DNA from: Hofstenia miamia
Lineage: Eukaryota > Xenacoelomorpha > Acoela
Reading direction: 5' to 3'
DNA length: 64,000 nucleotides
Assembly (NCBI GenBank): GCA_004352715.1
Contig: SCFE01000081.1
Coordinates: 944,282-1,008,281 of the forward strand
Positions 54,401 through 64,000 of the stretch are shown piece by piece (the first letter of the stretch is position 1; each line of letters starts with the position of its first letter). The notes under the pieces are model-generated. The model saw only the letters and a list, made by a program, of their open reading frames with translations. It made no database searches and was not told where the DNA came from. The translations under genes and the position numbers were made by a program.

Positions 54401-56658
54401 AGAGAAATAACGCAATCATCAGCACGTGGTAGCACGCAACCACCTCCGCAACCGAGTTATCATTCTGAAGCTTCAACACTTTCGAACGCACCAGCGCCAC
54501 AGCCTGCAGCACAACCGACGGCTCCCCAACCTGTTCAACAACCAGTTCAACAACCAGGTAATATCTCAAGTTAAATTTGAATTTTGGACGCACAACTCCA
54601 GCAAAGTTTCATACGTCTGAGCATGATTATTTATTAAATGCTTATTATTCTAGGTTTTTCTGATTTAATATTTGCTTTTGATTTCATTCATATTCTTAGG
54701 AATAAATTATTTTCTCTATTATATAAGTCTTGACACTTTTTTGCTTAATTATAATATTGATAGGGTAGAACATTTATCATGTTAATGTATACTTAAAATC
54801 ATTCACAATCGATTGCTTGCACACATTGTATTGCAGCCCAACGTTTTCTTGAAGTATTCTCTCTTATAGTTATCACAGTACTATGCAACTTTAGTTAGTA
54901 TATTATATTCATTTCAAAAACGAATACTAAATATTTTTCTCGATTTACATATGTTAATTTTAAATTTTTTAATATAAAATTTTTTCCTACTATTGTTATT
55001 TATACATTTTATCTCTATTTAATTTGTTATAGCATTGGAAGCTTTTCAAAATTGATTTTAAACACACATGCAAACTTATCATTTATATTACATTACCGAT
55101 TGAATTTAGTCCAAACTCCATACATGGCGCAACCACAGCAAGGATATAATCCATATATGCCTATGCCTTATTCGACACCACAAAGTAAGTACTTGTATCA
55201 GATTGTAATCAACTCGTAAATTTAGGCTCAGATAATGCTTCGCAGAATCCTGGTTGGTTTAGAGATTTTCTATATTTTCCATAACATGACTGTTTAATCC
55301 CAGATTTTTACGTGTTGAATTTTTCCGAAACCTATTATCTAATATCATTTATGTGGTGCTGTGTGTCAATTGCTTTAATTTTTGCTGCTTTTTATGCTCT
55401 CCATCATCATGCAAGTTAAAAGTAGAATTTTTTATACTTGAAGAGTAGCATTTACTTTAGTTAAATTGCTCACATGTAAATATGTGGTGCTAATAAATTA
55501 ATAGTTGAAATTTGGCTATCAAACTTTTCTATTTGATATACCATTTGCGGACCGGTGTTATCGGAATGGATGGATTCTTCAGCAAGATGGGGTATGACGT
55601 GTGACCCCTATACTTCGAGACACCCAACATTTCTGCAGAAAAAAAATCTGCAAATTTTGCAGTGGCCTGCCAACTTACCGGACCATTCGCCTATAGAAAA
55701 TGTTTGGGGGATTATGAAGGCCGATGTAGAATAGAAAAATCCAAAAAATATGCACAAACTGAAGCAATACTTGCTGAAGTGGATAGAAAAAATTACCCCG
55801 AAAATGCAGAAGAATTTGATACTCAATTAAAGGCAGATTTTTTGTGTTCGCTCCGAAGGCAATCTTGTTTAATTTCTTTTACATAAATTTATAGAAAACT
55901 TAGTTTATCATCGATTGACATTAATTTTGTTACTTGCATGTTTTTGTTGCTAAGGGTTTAAAAAATTCTGTTTCTCATTTTTTTACCGGAGCTATATATA
56001 TATATATTTAGAACAAATAAGCAAATAAATTCAATAAACACTGTAAATTTCTGGGTGATTATCATTTCATTCGTTTTTGCTCATTTTTTCTGATTTGCGT
56101 GTGATTATTGTTGGGTAGGTTTGCTTGTGTGTGCTTCCGTACTTAATCTTTAATAGATCGATTGAAATAAAATTTTACAGACGTTCAATTGCACATGTGT
56201 AATATTGAAAATATGAAATTCACAAACTTTTACATGCTAGCATATTTTAATTTAACTGTGCTTTGTTTATATTGAGGATATTTTTCAAACTTTGCTAAAT
56301 GCACTAGTTTTTCTAGACCACCAGATATTTTGTGAAGACAAGTCATTTATGCAATGTTTTATATTATTATTGTTCTGTGGTTCACATTTGCTTTTAGTGG
56401 TTTTGTCTTAAACATTTATCACATATCAAAGATTTTTTTACTGTATATCAGTTTTTTAGCTGGTTTTTGCAATTATTTTATTTAATATATTTTGATTTAG
56501 TGTACTGTCAGCCGCCTCCGCAATATCCTCCTGGTGCTAATCCCTACATGCCGATGCCACCATCATATTACCAGTATCCGCAACAGTCAGGCTATGGTTA
56601 CTATGCACCTCCACCACCTCAAGGTCAATATCCCCAACAACCACCTCCTCCCCAATAA
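39444..56658 (+). CDS. PDCD6IP: ALIX / PDCD6IP, ESCRT-associated Bro1-V-PRD protein, 18 coding exons
   Basis: Cytosolic adaptor linking ESCRT-I and ESCRT-III in multivesicular body sorting, abscission and membrane repair. Exons: 39444-39634, 39678-39735, 39777-39843, 39890-40174, 40216-40331, 40495-40617, 40889-41018, 41432-41645, 41724-41901, 44047-44268, 45125-45181, 46187-46201, 47247-47352, 53574-53860, 54270-54364, 54403-54557, 55110-55184, 56501-56658. Every phase joins and the sum is 843 codons plus stop, close to the human length. The Bro1 domain (exons 1-7) shows [22 protein letters not shown] and [10 protein letters not shown] with its conserved Tyr. The V domain includes [27 protein letters not shown] and [11 protein letters not shown]. 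The Pro/Gln-rich tail has QPTAPQ, a PTAP TSG101-binding motif, and a repeated NPYMPMP. UBA2 lies wholly inside intron 13. The stop is at 56656-56658 and AATAAA follows at 56705. Confidence 0.95.
41019..41182 (+). other. In-frame open extension of ALIX exon 7
   Basis: Beyond the best donor (GTACTG at 41019) the frame stays open for over 50 codons ([18 protein letters not shown]...). Splicing at 41018 gives the alignment expected from the family and the right phase into exon 8, so I model this as intron. Alternative donor use or retention remains possible. Confidence 0.35.
41902..44046. other. ALIX intron 9, no feature recognised
   Basis: A 2.1-kb AT-rich intron, the second longest in the gene. 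I see no transposon ends or coding similarity. Confidence 0.5.
46187..46201 (+). other. PDCD6IP: ALIX 15-nt microexon (exon 12)
   Basis: The sequence TTTTAG, then five codons (PIVEQ), then GTACGT. It is phase 0 on both sides and bridges exon 11 (ending NSP) to exon 13 (starting AVIQLREL), restoring the linker expected before the last V-domain helices. Being so short and in frame, it could also be skipped without damage to the frame. Confidence 0.7.
47400..47420 (+). other. Candidate 21-nt cassette microexon after ALIX exon 13
   Basis: TTTTAG at 47394-47399 and GTATGT at 47421 bracket 21 nt. In the ALIX frame it would add seven residues (QAKQFFA-like) without changing phase between exon 13 (phase 1) and exon 14. 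The protein aligns well without it, so constitutive use is unlikely. It could equally be a 5' UTR exon of UBA2 or chance. Confidence 0.3.
47726..52757 (+). CDS. UBA2: SUMO-activating enzyme subunit 2, 8 coding exons, nested in ALIX intron 13
   Basis: Catalytic half of the nuclear SUMO E1: it adenylates SUMO, takes it as a Cys thioester and passes it to UBC9. Exons: 47726-47935, 48136-48357, 48561-48771, 49774-49994, 50125-50333, 51730-51909, 52035-52308, 52503-52757; all phases join to 593 codons plus stop. Seen: nucleotide loop [51 protein letters not shown]; catalytic Cys in [15 protein letters not shown]; zinc Cys pairs CYECQP and [21 protein letters not shown]; a ubiquitin-fold region near [13 protein letters not shown]. 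The tail has KRPLEDD...KKPR, a likely nuclear signal, and acidic [12 protein letters not shown]. An in-frame upstream ATG at 47714 would add four residues. TTTCAG sits just before 47723, so a spliced 5' UTR is possible. The exon 5 donor (GTTTGC) is weak. No clear AATAAA was seen after the stop. Confidence 0.95.
49134..49693 (+). mobile_element. mariner-type transposon remnant in UBA2 intron 3
   Basis: Ends TAGGTTGTTCCATAAAC (left) and inverted TAGGTTGTCCAATAAG (right) lie next to TA dinucleotides at 49132-49133 and 49694-49695. The 560-bp body keeps the transposase C-terminal third in shifted frames: [12 protein letters not shown] with the second catalytic Asp, then [11 protein letters not shown] and [19 protein letters not shown] to a stop near 49565. 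The N-terminal two-thirds are deleted. Confidence 0.87.
50334..51729. other. UBA2 intron 5 with a possible hAT-type fragment
   Basis: A 1.4-kb intron, mostly AT-rich. Near 50990-51170 it turns GC-richer (GGGTGCGGGTGGGCG) and ends in TGCACATCACTAAGG, resembling an inverted hAT end. No matching left end was found, so this is only a suggestion. Confidence 0.35.
55530..55900 (+). mobile_element. Tc1-type transposase fragment in ALIX intron 17
   Basis: Translation gives [19 protein letters not shown], the Tc1 C-terminal block with the catalytic Glu in [25 protein letters not shown] follows in a shifted frame. The upstream part is short and broken, and terminal repeats were not identified. A decayed insertion in the 1.3-kb intron. 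Confidence 0.8.
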
Positions 56659-56704
56659 TGCTTTGCTTCACGCATGATCTATTTAATGTAAATTGTTTTC
56701 ATAC

Positions 56705-56710
56705 AATAAA
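56705..56710 (+). promoter_or_regulatory. PDCD6IP: Polyadenylation signal for ALIX
   Basis: AATAAA 47 bp after the ALIX stop codon. A second AATAAA lies near 56796. Confidence 0.6.
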
Positions 56711-57089
56711 TGAAATCCTGTTAAATGCAATATTTGACGTCTATTTTCTTAAAAATGTTTTGAGTGCAAAGAAATTTGTATTTATCGAATTACAATAAAT
56801 GTTTTTTCTTAGCATTTTATTGTGTGTTTAAATGGAATTGTGATTGAAACTTTCATATTTGAATAGCTTTGCCGTTGATTGTGAAATTTGTAAAACTATA
56901 GGGCATAAGCAGCATAATATTTAACTACTTTCATTTAAAAATCGATCTTTCTTGGCGAACAATTATCTGCTAATTTCAATTAATCCAGTAAGCTAAGTAA
57001 TAGAAAACTTTTTGATAATGGCAGTGGCAGATCGAAACAAATGATGCGTTCCTTTTTTAAATTGATATATAAACACAATGCTGAAGTGT

Positions 57090-57530
57090 GGGACTTCCAA
57101 CAGATCCTTGTGGGATTCTGTCATTAGTAAATAATATGCCTGATCGCCGTTGGTTTTATTCCACTATCTGCGACCCATTTAACTAAAAGTCGGACACCCA
57201 GTTATAGGGTACACAATTCGGAGCATGTTCACACTTACTAGATGCCGGGGTACTCGGACAAATGCCTTAAGAGATCTATTGCTCGCACATAATCAGATTT
57301 TCTCGAATGAATGATATGACAGATATTCTGATGGGTGATGACAGTGGTTTTGGTAGTCATTCTTTCTAAAACCACACTGAATAGCTGGTTGCCAGATGTT
57401 GCATGAAGTTATGTATTTTCGGTGAACAAGGCGTTCGGAAATACACGACATCCATGCGATGAATCTTGGTCTTAAGTTGTTCAAAGATATTGGTTTCCCA
57501 GCTTTTAGGACCATCTCCGATCACCTAAAG
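57090..57530 (-). pseudogene. LINE reverse transcriptase fragment, minus strand
   Basis: The 57514-57293 frame reads VLKAGKPISLNNLRPRF...CISERLVHRK...QCGFRKN. It matches the RT fingers region (NLRPISL, ERLV, QxGFR) of Jockey/R1-type LINEs. The rest is too decayed to assign. Confidence 0.6.
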
Positions 57531-58600
57531 GAATGTGATATGAAATTTACATATCAAATTTTATCCAAGCAATTGATGATTTTCAACTAAGCATCATGGA
57601 ATCAATTATTATAAAATTGAAGTAACCTAGCTTAAACAAAAAAGTTGAATATAAATACAGATTAAATTTACCGAAAATATTGTAAAATAATTTAGTTTGT
57701 TAAATATTTTGTGAATTTTGTAGTGGGAAACTTTTTTGGCAGTGGCATGCCGAAAGATGTTAAATAAATGATCTGTTTCTTTTTAAAAAGATCATAATAA
57801 TAAACTTATGAATTCAGGTCAGCATAGAAATATCGGACAATTCATTTCCATTTAACATTAGAAGAAGAAAACCTATGTTCGAAAGTTCTGTGAATAATAA
57901 ATATGATACTGTTATTAATTGTGAAAGTGTCAAGAAATTCAAAATATAATAAAATTCAATAAACCAAATATTTACAAATAACTTAGAATATGTATATTTA
58001 TAGATTGCTTCTTCACAACCATTTTATTTTTTGTTCTTTTTGATAGTTTTTGTAAAAATACGGATCCAATTATAAATATAAGCCTTCACATCAACATCTA
58101 GACTTCTTGACTAAATTTTTCACGTTTTTGCTGTAGTAAATCATTACTATGAATGACTTTTCTCTTATTGTCTTTAAATTGTGAATCAATTACTGATCTT
58201 TTTTGAAGTCATTGATACAAAAGCATCCATTTTTTGAACTGAAAATTTTGAAAAAATTGGTAAAATTTTTAAATGTTTACAAGATGCAGTAAAATTTATT
58301 AAGGAGACAATAGATGAAATAACTTGTTGTTAAGGATCTTTAGTAATTTTAATAAAAACAGACTGAGATATATTTCGCTCAACTTGAGCATCAGTTTACA
58401 AAAAATCCCTTTAAATTTGCATTATTTATTGAAAAGATATTATGCAATTAAGCGTAATTTATGCCGATGCTTTCGTTGCGGGCAGTCGGTCCATACGAAC
58501 GCTCTGTGCTCAACACGATCAATTCCGCCGCTATCAGATGAGGGCTAAATAAGACAAAACTATTAGCTCCTTTTAAGAATCTGGCAAAAGATGAGCTAAT
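57531..58600. other. Intergenic stretch, nothing recognised
   Basis: AT-rich. The short frame at 58324-58548 has no convincing similarity. Confidence 0.45.
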
Positions 58601-59400
58601 CATTCTACATAATCTCCTAGCATCCTCAAAATCAATATGGTTTTCGTAAATATATTTCTACAAATGATGCTATGTTAAGAGCTACCGTAAATTGGAGAAA
58701 TATCATAAATATTAATGAGTGTTCATCAGTTGCATGCTTAGATTTATCAAAAGCATTTGACTCTATCGACCACCACATATTAATTAAAAAAATAAAAATT
58801 CTGTGCTTCTCAGACAAAATTGCAGACCTAATAAGCAGCTATCTCCATAATCGTAAACAAAGAGTTAAGCTAAATGAATTTCTCTCTGACTGGATTTTTA
58901 TTAAAAATGGTATTCTTCAAGGAACAATTTTGAGACCATTACTATTCAATATGTATGTAAATGATTTGAGCAATCATATCACATGTAATGTTATACAATA
59001 TGCTGATGATATTGTATTTAGTCTCCTGAAATCGCTATAAAAGTTCTCGAAGAAAATTGCACTCTTCTTGCACAAAAATTTCCTTCTCTAAAACTAAGAA
59101 TAAACCCATCTAAAACTCAAGTAGACCTAAATCTAACATATTCCACAAATAGTTCACAATTTATAAGTAAAATTTAATGACACATTATAGCAAAAGTTAA
59201 TTCTTTTAAATATTTAGGTATTATTTTTGATTCTCAACTTAGTTTTACAAAACAAAGTGTTAAGAAAATGGCTATTTAAATTAAGGCTCTTAGAAATGTT
59301 TCACAACAGCTTCCAACCACAACAAAAATTCAATTAATTCGAACATTAATAATAAGCCACTTTAATTATTATGCAAACACACTACATACCGACTTAAATC
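58600..59400 (+). pseudogene. Jockey-like LINE reverse transcriptase fragment, plus strand
   Basis: The 58672-59040 frame contains ACLDLSKAFDSIDHHIL (first catalytic Asp), ISSYLHNRKQRVKL, NGILQGTILRPLLFNMYVNDL and IQYADDIVF (YADD box). Beyond 59040 the thumb continues in broken frames (PSKTQVDLNLTYS, VNSFKYLGIIFDSQLSF) to about 59400. It belongs to a different family from the 11-17 kb LINEs. Confidence 0.83.
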
Positions 59401-60024
59401 AATAACTGTTGAATAAATTAGTATAGCCTAATCCAAAGATCACAAACACTTAAATGTGTTCCCCTGGAAATACCAATATGATAAGTAACACCAATAGAAC
59501 CTTCTAATTCGTCCTGTCTATGTTCATGATATGATGAGGCATAATTATTGGTATGCCTTACTAATTCTTCAAACCGATTATGGTATCATTGCCACTATCA
59601 GTTCCTGGCACATCAGAGTCGAGGATATTACTATTGCGATTGATGCATTGAGAATCAATTGAATTACCATGACCAGTGTGTAAAACTAATATCATAATAG
59701 TGTATTAAAGAAGCATGTATATGTATAAATCAATTTTAATTATGTCATGCAAAAATTTTACACTCATAATAAAGATACAATAAAGCACATTTTACAAAAT
59801 TAACATTACAAAAATAGAATATTTAAGAATCACCAAATAAAAATTGTTTTTTTTAAAGAACGAAAATCAATACATATAAAATTAACATTACAATGATTAT
59901 TTTTGGGTGATTGATTGAAAAATTTGTATAATAGTTGAGTTTGTGTTCCAGATGTCACAGATTAGACAAGAATTGCTTGAACCATATCTTGATAAAAGAA
60001 TTGTAGCATTTTCCCGCTGTAAAA
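59401..60024. other. Intergenic stretch, nothing recognised
   Basis: AT-rich noncoding DNA between two retroelement remnants. Confidence 0.45.
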
Positions 60025-60499
60025 TTACTGAAATTGCTGGAAAAAATATGTAGAAATCGTATTCAGATCGCAAGAGGCACTTCTGGCAGAAGACATAAAA
60101 GACATCTTGGAGAATACTTTGATAGCAATTGGTGACCATCCTCCTAAAGCTTCCACTGATAGTGGTATGAAGGATATACCAGCTGCTGAACATGATTCTG
60201 CATATTTAGTGAGCTTTCGGTTGTCTGTAACTTCCAGAGCATGACCAGCATTAGTACCCACAAGAGAAACAATCGAAGGCTGCAGTGAACTAATTACAGT
60301 CATGTCTAGAGCGGCTGGTCGGCCAGAAGACCAGCATGGCAAAAAGATGTCCCCAGGACGAGCACGAGACTCAGTGAGGTTAGACTTTTCAAGCACAGGA
60401 GACAAAGCACATTTCGAAGCAGTTGAAAAAATAGCGTCCCTGAGTCGATCATGGCGCGCAATTCTTTCACCATCAACCGCGCAGGACATGGCATGATCA
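60025..60499 (-). CDS. C-terminal domain of the YLDD retroelement protein, possible nuclease
   Basis: Contains RHDRLRDAIFSTASKCAL, ARPGDIFLPCWSSGRPAALD (ending DMTV), GHALEVTDNRKLTKY and FIPLSVEALGGW. The spacing of RPGD, the Asp of LDMTV and the later Glu of VEALGG resembles a PD-(D/E)xK-like fold, as in LINEs with restriction-like endonucleases. That is inference from pattern only. The frame ends near 60025. Confidence 0.5.
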
Positions 60500-61325
60500 N
60501 NNNNNNNNNNNNNNNNNNNNNNNNNNNNNNNNNNNNNNNNNNNNNNNNNNNNNNNNNNNNNNNNNNNNNNNNNNNNNNNNNNNNNNNNNNNNNNNNNNNN
60601 NNNNNNNNNNNNNNNNNNNNNNNNNNNNNNNNNNNNNNNNNNNNNNNNNNNNNNNNNNNNNNNNNNNNNNNNNNNNNNNNNNNNNNNNNNNNNNNNNNNN
60701 NNNNNNNNNNNNNNNNNNNNNNNNNNNNNNNNNNNNNNNNNNNNNNNNNNNNNNNNNNNNNNNNNNNNNNNNNNNNNNNNNNNNNNNNNNNNNNNNNNNN
60801 NNNNNNNNNNNNNNNNNNNNNNNNNNNNNNNNNNNNNNNNNNNNNNNNNNNNNNNNNNNNNNNNNNNNNNNNNNNNNNNNNNNNNNNNNNNNNNNNNNNN
60901 NNNNNNNNNNNNNNNNNNNNNNNNNNNNNNNNNNNNNNNNNNNNNNNNNNNNNNNNNNNNNNNNNNNNNNNNNNNNNNNNNNNNNNNNNNNNNNNNNNNN
61001 NNNNNNNNNNNNNNNNNNNNNNNNNNNNNNNNNNNNNNNNNNNNNNNNNNNNNNNNNNNNNNNNNNNNNNNNNNNNNNNNNNNNNNNNNNNNNNNNNNNN
61101 NNNNNNNNNNNNNNNNNNNNNNNNNNNNNNNNNNNNNNNNNNNNNNNNNNNNNNNNNNNNNNNNNNNNNNNNNNNNNNNNNNNNNNNNNNNNNNNNNNNN
61201 NNNNNNNNNNNNNNNNNNNNNNNNNNNNNNNNNNNNNNNNNNNNNNNNNNNNNNNNNNNNNNNNNNNNNNNNNNNNNNNNNNNNNNNNNNNNNNNNNNNN
61301 NNNNNNNNNNNNNNNNNNNNNNNNN
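60500..61325. other. Assembly gap (N run)
   Basis: Unknown bases inside the YLDD retroelement. Nothing can be said about content. Confidence 0.98.
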
Positions 61326-62305
61326 AAGGGAATGGCAGCCAACCAATCCCCACTTCCTGGTATGGAACAAGAGAGAAGTCTTGCTTTATCGCGAGGAGAT
61401 AAACTGGAGGATAAACAAGTATTCTGGCTGACTTGCTGTAAAAGTGAACAAATAGACTTCTGTGCTTTTGGGGCCATGTGTAAAGGCATTTCAGTCAACG
61501 CTATTCCTTTGTTAGAAAGTTCTTGCAAACACTGATGTGGCACAGAGTAAATATAATCATCAATAGGAACAATCTGATTACATAGTTCTTTATTGTCCAC
61601 ATATGACCCTAAGAACGCTGCAGAAGCAATTGTTGACGCTAGTGGTAATCCAAGACCTTCCTTAGAAATTGGCAAGGATGCTTGTAGTCTTTGTGACACA
61701 GAAACAGCTGTACCTGCTATACTTTCTAGAGACTGATGAACTGCTGGATTAGAAGTTCTTAAACAAAACGATATCTTAGGTAGTGAAGCACAGCTCCTTA
61801 ACAGATGCAATTCTAACTGTGGATCTTCAAGTAATTTTATGTCATTCATAATTTGAATAGACTTAGAAACACGCTTCGAGAAGAACTCTTGGAAAAAATT
61901 TTGGAGACTTGGAGATAGGAGCTCCAAGAGTGACAATACCATCTTTTCGTATGTTGATTGTTTTGGGCAAAGCACTGAAATCGCAATTAGAATTAGGCGA
62001 CCAAACTTCACATTTACTTAAACTAATTTCCAAGCCTACTTTTTTCATAGCTAACACCACAAACTCAAATACTTTACACAAAGATGGAACGTCCCCAACC
62101 AGAGAACCATCATCTAAATACCATGCGTTGATTGCTAATTCAGGAAATTTATCTTTGATAGCAGAAACAATTGGGTGAATAGCTAAAGCAAACAAAAGGG
62201 GAGCGAATGGATCACCTTGTTGAACTCCGCAAGCTGAAAGCAAGGATTTAGATCCAAATTTCAATCGAGAAGGCTGGGAGTAGCAAAAATAAACCCAAGG
62301 ATATA
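61326..62305 (-). pseudogene. RT core and post-RT region of the YLDD retroelement
   Basis: 62264-61863 holds SACGVQQGDPFAPLLFALA, AWYLDDGSLVGDVPSL (two catalytic Asp) and LEISLSKCEVW. A frame change near 61900 leads to 62011-61326 with LLRSCASLPKISFCLR, GLGLPLASTIASAAFLGSY and DKARLLSCSIPGSGDWLAAIP, which is cut by the gap. The frameshift means this copy is probably inactive. Confidence 0.75.
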
Positions 62306-63159
62306 NNNNNNNNNNNNNNNNNNNNNNNNNNNNNNNNNNNNNNNNNNNNNNNNNNNNNNNNNNNNNNNNNNNNNNNNNNNNNNNNNNNNNNNNNNNNNNN
62401 NNNNNNNNNNNNNNNNNNNNNNNNNNNNNNNNNNNNNNNNNNNNNNNNNNNNNNNNNNNNNNNNNNNNNNNNNNNNNNNNNNNNNNNNNNNNNNNNNNNN
62501 NNNNNNNNNNNNNNNNNNNNNNNNNNNNNNNNNNNNNNNNNNNNNNNNNNNNNNNNNNNNNNNNNNNNNNNNNNNNNNNNNNNNNNNNNNNNNNNNNNNN
62601 NNNNNNNNNNNNNNNNNNNNNNNNNNNNNNNNNNNNNNNNNNNNNNNNNNNNNNNNNNNNNNNNNNNNNNNNNNNNNNNNNNNNNNNNNNNNNNNNNNNN
62701 NNNNNNNNNNNNNNNNNNNNNNNNNNNNNNNNNNNNNNNNNNNNNNNNNNNNNNNNNNNNNNNNNNNNNNNNNNNNNNNNNNNNNNNNNNNNNNNNNNNN
62801 NNNNNNNNNNNNNNNNNNNNNNNNNNNNNNNNNNNNNNNNNNNNNNNNNNNNNNNNNNNNNNNNNNNNNNNNNNNNNNNNNNNNNNNNNNNNNNNNNNNN
62901 NNNNNNNNNNNNNNNNNNNNNNNNNNNNNNNNNNNNNNNNNNNNNNNNNNNNNNNNNNNNNNNNNNNNNNNNNNNNNNNNNNNNNNNNNNNNNNNNNNNN
63001 NNNNNNNNNNNNNNNNNNNNNNNNNNNNNNNNNNNNNNNNNNNNNNNNNNNNNNNNNNNNNNNNNNNNNNNNNNNNNNNNNNNNNNNNNNNNNNNNNNNN
63101 NNNNNNNNNNNNNNNNNNNNNNNNNNNNNNNNNNNNNNNNNNNNNNNNNNNNNNNNNNN
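62306..63159. other. Assembly gap (N run)
   Basis: Unknown bases that should contain the N-terminal half of the RT palm and fingers of the YLDD retroelement. Confidence 0.97.
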
Positions 63160-63493
63160 TTTTTGACGTGATGGGATGCTTCTCCTTTAGTGCATGAAAT
63201 GTTTGCTCATGGAAGCTTACACCATCAGATCCTAGAGCTGCTATGGCTCTACGAAAACTGCCTTCGTGACCAAGCTGTCTAGCTCTCTTAAGATTTTGGC
63301 TGGAACTGACAGAAGATGATTTATTTTTGATGTTGCCAGAACTTACAGTTGCTTCGTACCAGAGTTGAGCATAGACACCATTCAACCAACGCTCTAAGCG
63401 GCTCTTGAGAATTGACTCTTCGTATTTCAGGTGTTTGGAGACCCCACGAGGAGGAGACCGGAGAACACAAGCAGGCAAAATAAAAATCTCCAC
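63160..63493 (-). pseudogene. N-terminal region of the YLDD retroelement protein (fragment)
   Basis: Basic, helical sequence with RLERWLNGVYAQLWYEA, NLKRARQLGHEGSFRRAIA and FHALKEKHP, the arrangement typical of the region before RT in this protein type. Truncated by the gap at 63159. The true start may lie further right; no clear start was seen in 63494-64000. Confidence 0.55.
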
Positions 63494-64000
63494 CCAATGA
63501 TTAGTGAAACTTGGCTACCACTTAACCTTACCAAAAGAGTGATTCACAGCTTTAGCCCAGAGATTACGGCAGCTGATTGGAACAATCTTTCTGGTAGGAA
63601 TAGAAAACATTTCAATATCAGAAAGTGAGGGAAATGCTATAAATAATTTTCAAATCGTTTAGTTTCCCACTCATAAATAAATCTAACTAAAAGCATCGCA
63701 TGTATAATTTATCAGGAAAGCAAAGTTGTCTTTATCATGTAAGTCTATATTTTTTATGCCTGTAATGTTTGGCAAATATTTTTCCGTTTTGTACATTGGA
63801 TATTAGCGAAAAAATGAATTAAATGTAAGAATTTTTACAATGAAGTATAGCAACGTATTTGAAAAACGAATTGTAACCTTTTGCATGTAATGAATAGACT
63901 CCCGAAAAAAGAAATAAATTACAATGATTGCGGATATTAATAATTAGAAACGCATGGAAATGCATTTTAGTAATCTTGATTCTTGGAATAAGTTTGATCG
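63494..64000. other. Right edge, nothing recognised
   Basis: AT-rich sequence without a supported gene. Confidence 0.45.

Larger units (their letters stand above)
60025..63493 (-). mobile_element. Retroelement with YLDD reverse transcriptase, minus strand, interrupted by N gaps
   Basis: Three same-strand pieces of one protein type lie in order. 63493-63160 is the N-terminal region (RLERWLNGVYAQLWYEA, ALGSDGVSFHEQTFHALKEKHP). 62305-61326 is RT with GVQQGDPFAPLLFALAIHP and AWYLDDGSLVGD plus the post-RT region. 60499-60025 is a conserved C-terminal domain. N runs at 60500-61325 and 62306-63159 hide the rest, and their lengths may be nominal. The exact class is uncertain; it is not the Jockey/CR1 or gypsy type seen elsewhere in the window. 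Confidence 0.7.

Noticed and set aside
60451-61431. Long plus-strand frame over the N run
   Set aside because: Open only because Ns were translated as unknown residues; the real coding strand is minus.
1-64000. CRISPR arrays, bacterial operons, riboswitches
   Set aside because: Spliced genes and metazoan transposons show this is animal nuclear DNA; no regularly spaced repeat array was seen.

Overview
The window is AT-rich genomic DNA from an invertebrate metazoan. Its host genes are split by many small introns with GT...TTTAG borders, and the space between them is filled with metazoan transposons: piggyBac, P-element/THAP, mariner, Tc1, Jockey/CR1-like LINEs and a Ty3/gypsy-like retroelement. 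The lineage cannot be fixed from sequence alone. Several single-N or NNNN joints are bordered by duplicated or inverted sequence, so parts of the layout are probably assembly artefacts. Two long N runs lie near the right end.

Left block (1-11 kb): the 5' part of PRIM2, the DNA primase large subunit, lies on the minus strand. Five exons run from 10894 down to 679, and the iron-sulfur domain exons are off the left edge. Two of its introns have become transposon traps. Intron 3 holds two adjoining foldback MITEs and a piggyBac element bounded by TTAA. Intron 2 holds a P-like THAP element with about 40-bp terminal inverted repeats.

Middle block (11-39 kb): this is almost pure mobile DNA. Jockey/CR1-like LINE copies with ATT-repeat tails fill 11.3-17.5 kb. 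An approximately 12 kb Ty3/gypsy-like retroelement lies on the minus strand at 20.2-32.1 kb, flanked by short LTR-like repeats. It carries broken gag, protease, RT-RNase H and integrase, followed by a long third ORF that I do not recognise. A second P-like THAP element with a perfect 8-bp target duplication lies at 32.8-35.5 kb. A second, diverged and decayed copy of the unrecognised third ORF lies on the plus strand at 36.4-38.4 kb.

Host block (39.4-56.7 kb): the ESCRT-associated gene ALIX (PDCD6IP; 18 coding exons, 843 codons as modelled) contains the complete SUMO-E1 catalytic subunit gene UBA2 (8 coding exons, 593 codons) inside its intron 13 on the same strand. Reading frames join exactly across every intron of both genes. 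UBA2 intron 3 contains a mariner remnant and ALIX intron 17 a Tc1 remnant.

Right block (57-64 kb): decayed LINE reverse transcriptase fragments, then a gap-interrupted minus-strand retroelement protein. That protein has an N-terminal region, a YLDD reverse transcriptase and a conserved C-terminal domain that may be a nuclease.

Main points for a second look: the nested UBA2-in-ALIX arrangement, the unrecognised two-copy ORF family, and the well-bounded P-like elements that have lost their catalytic cores.
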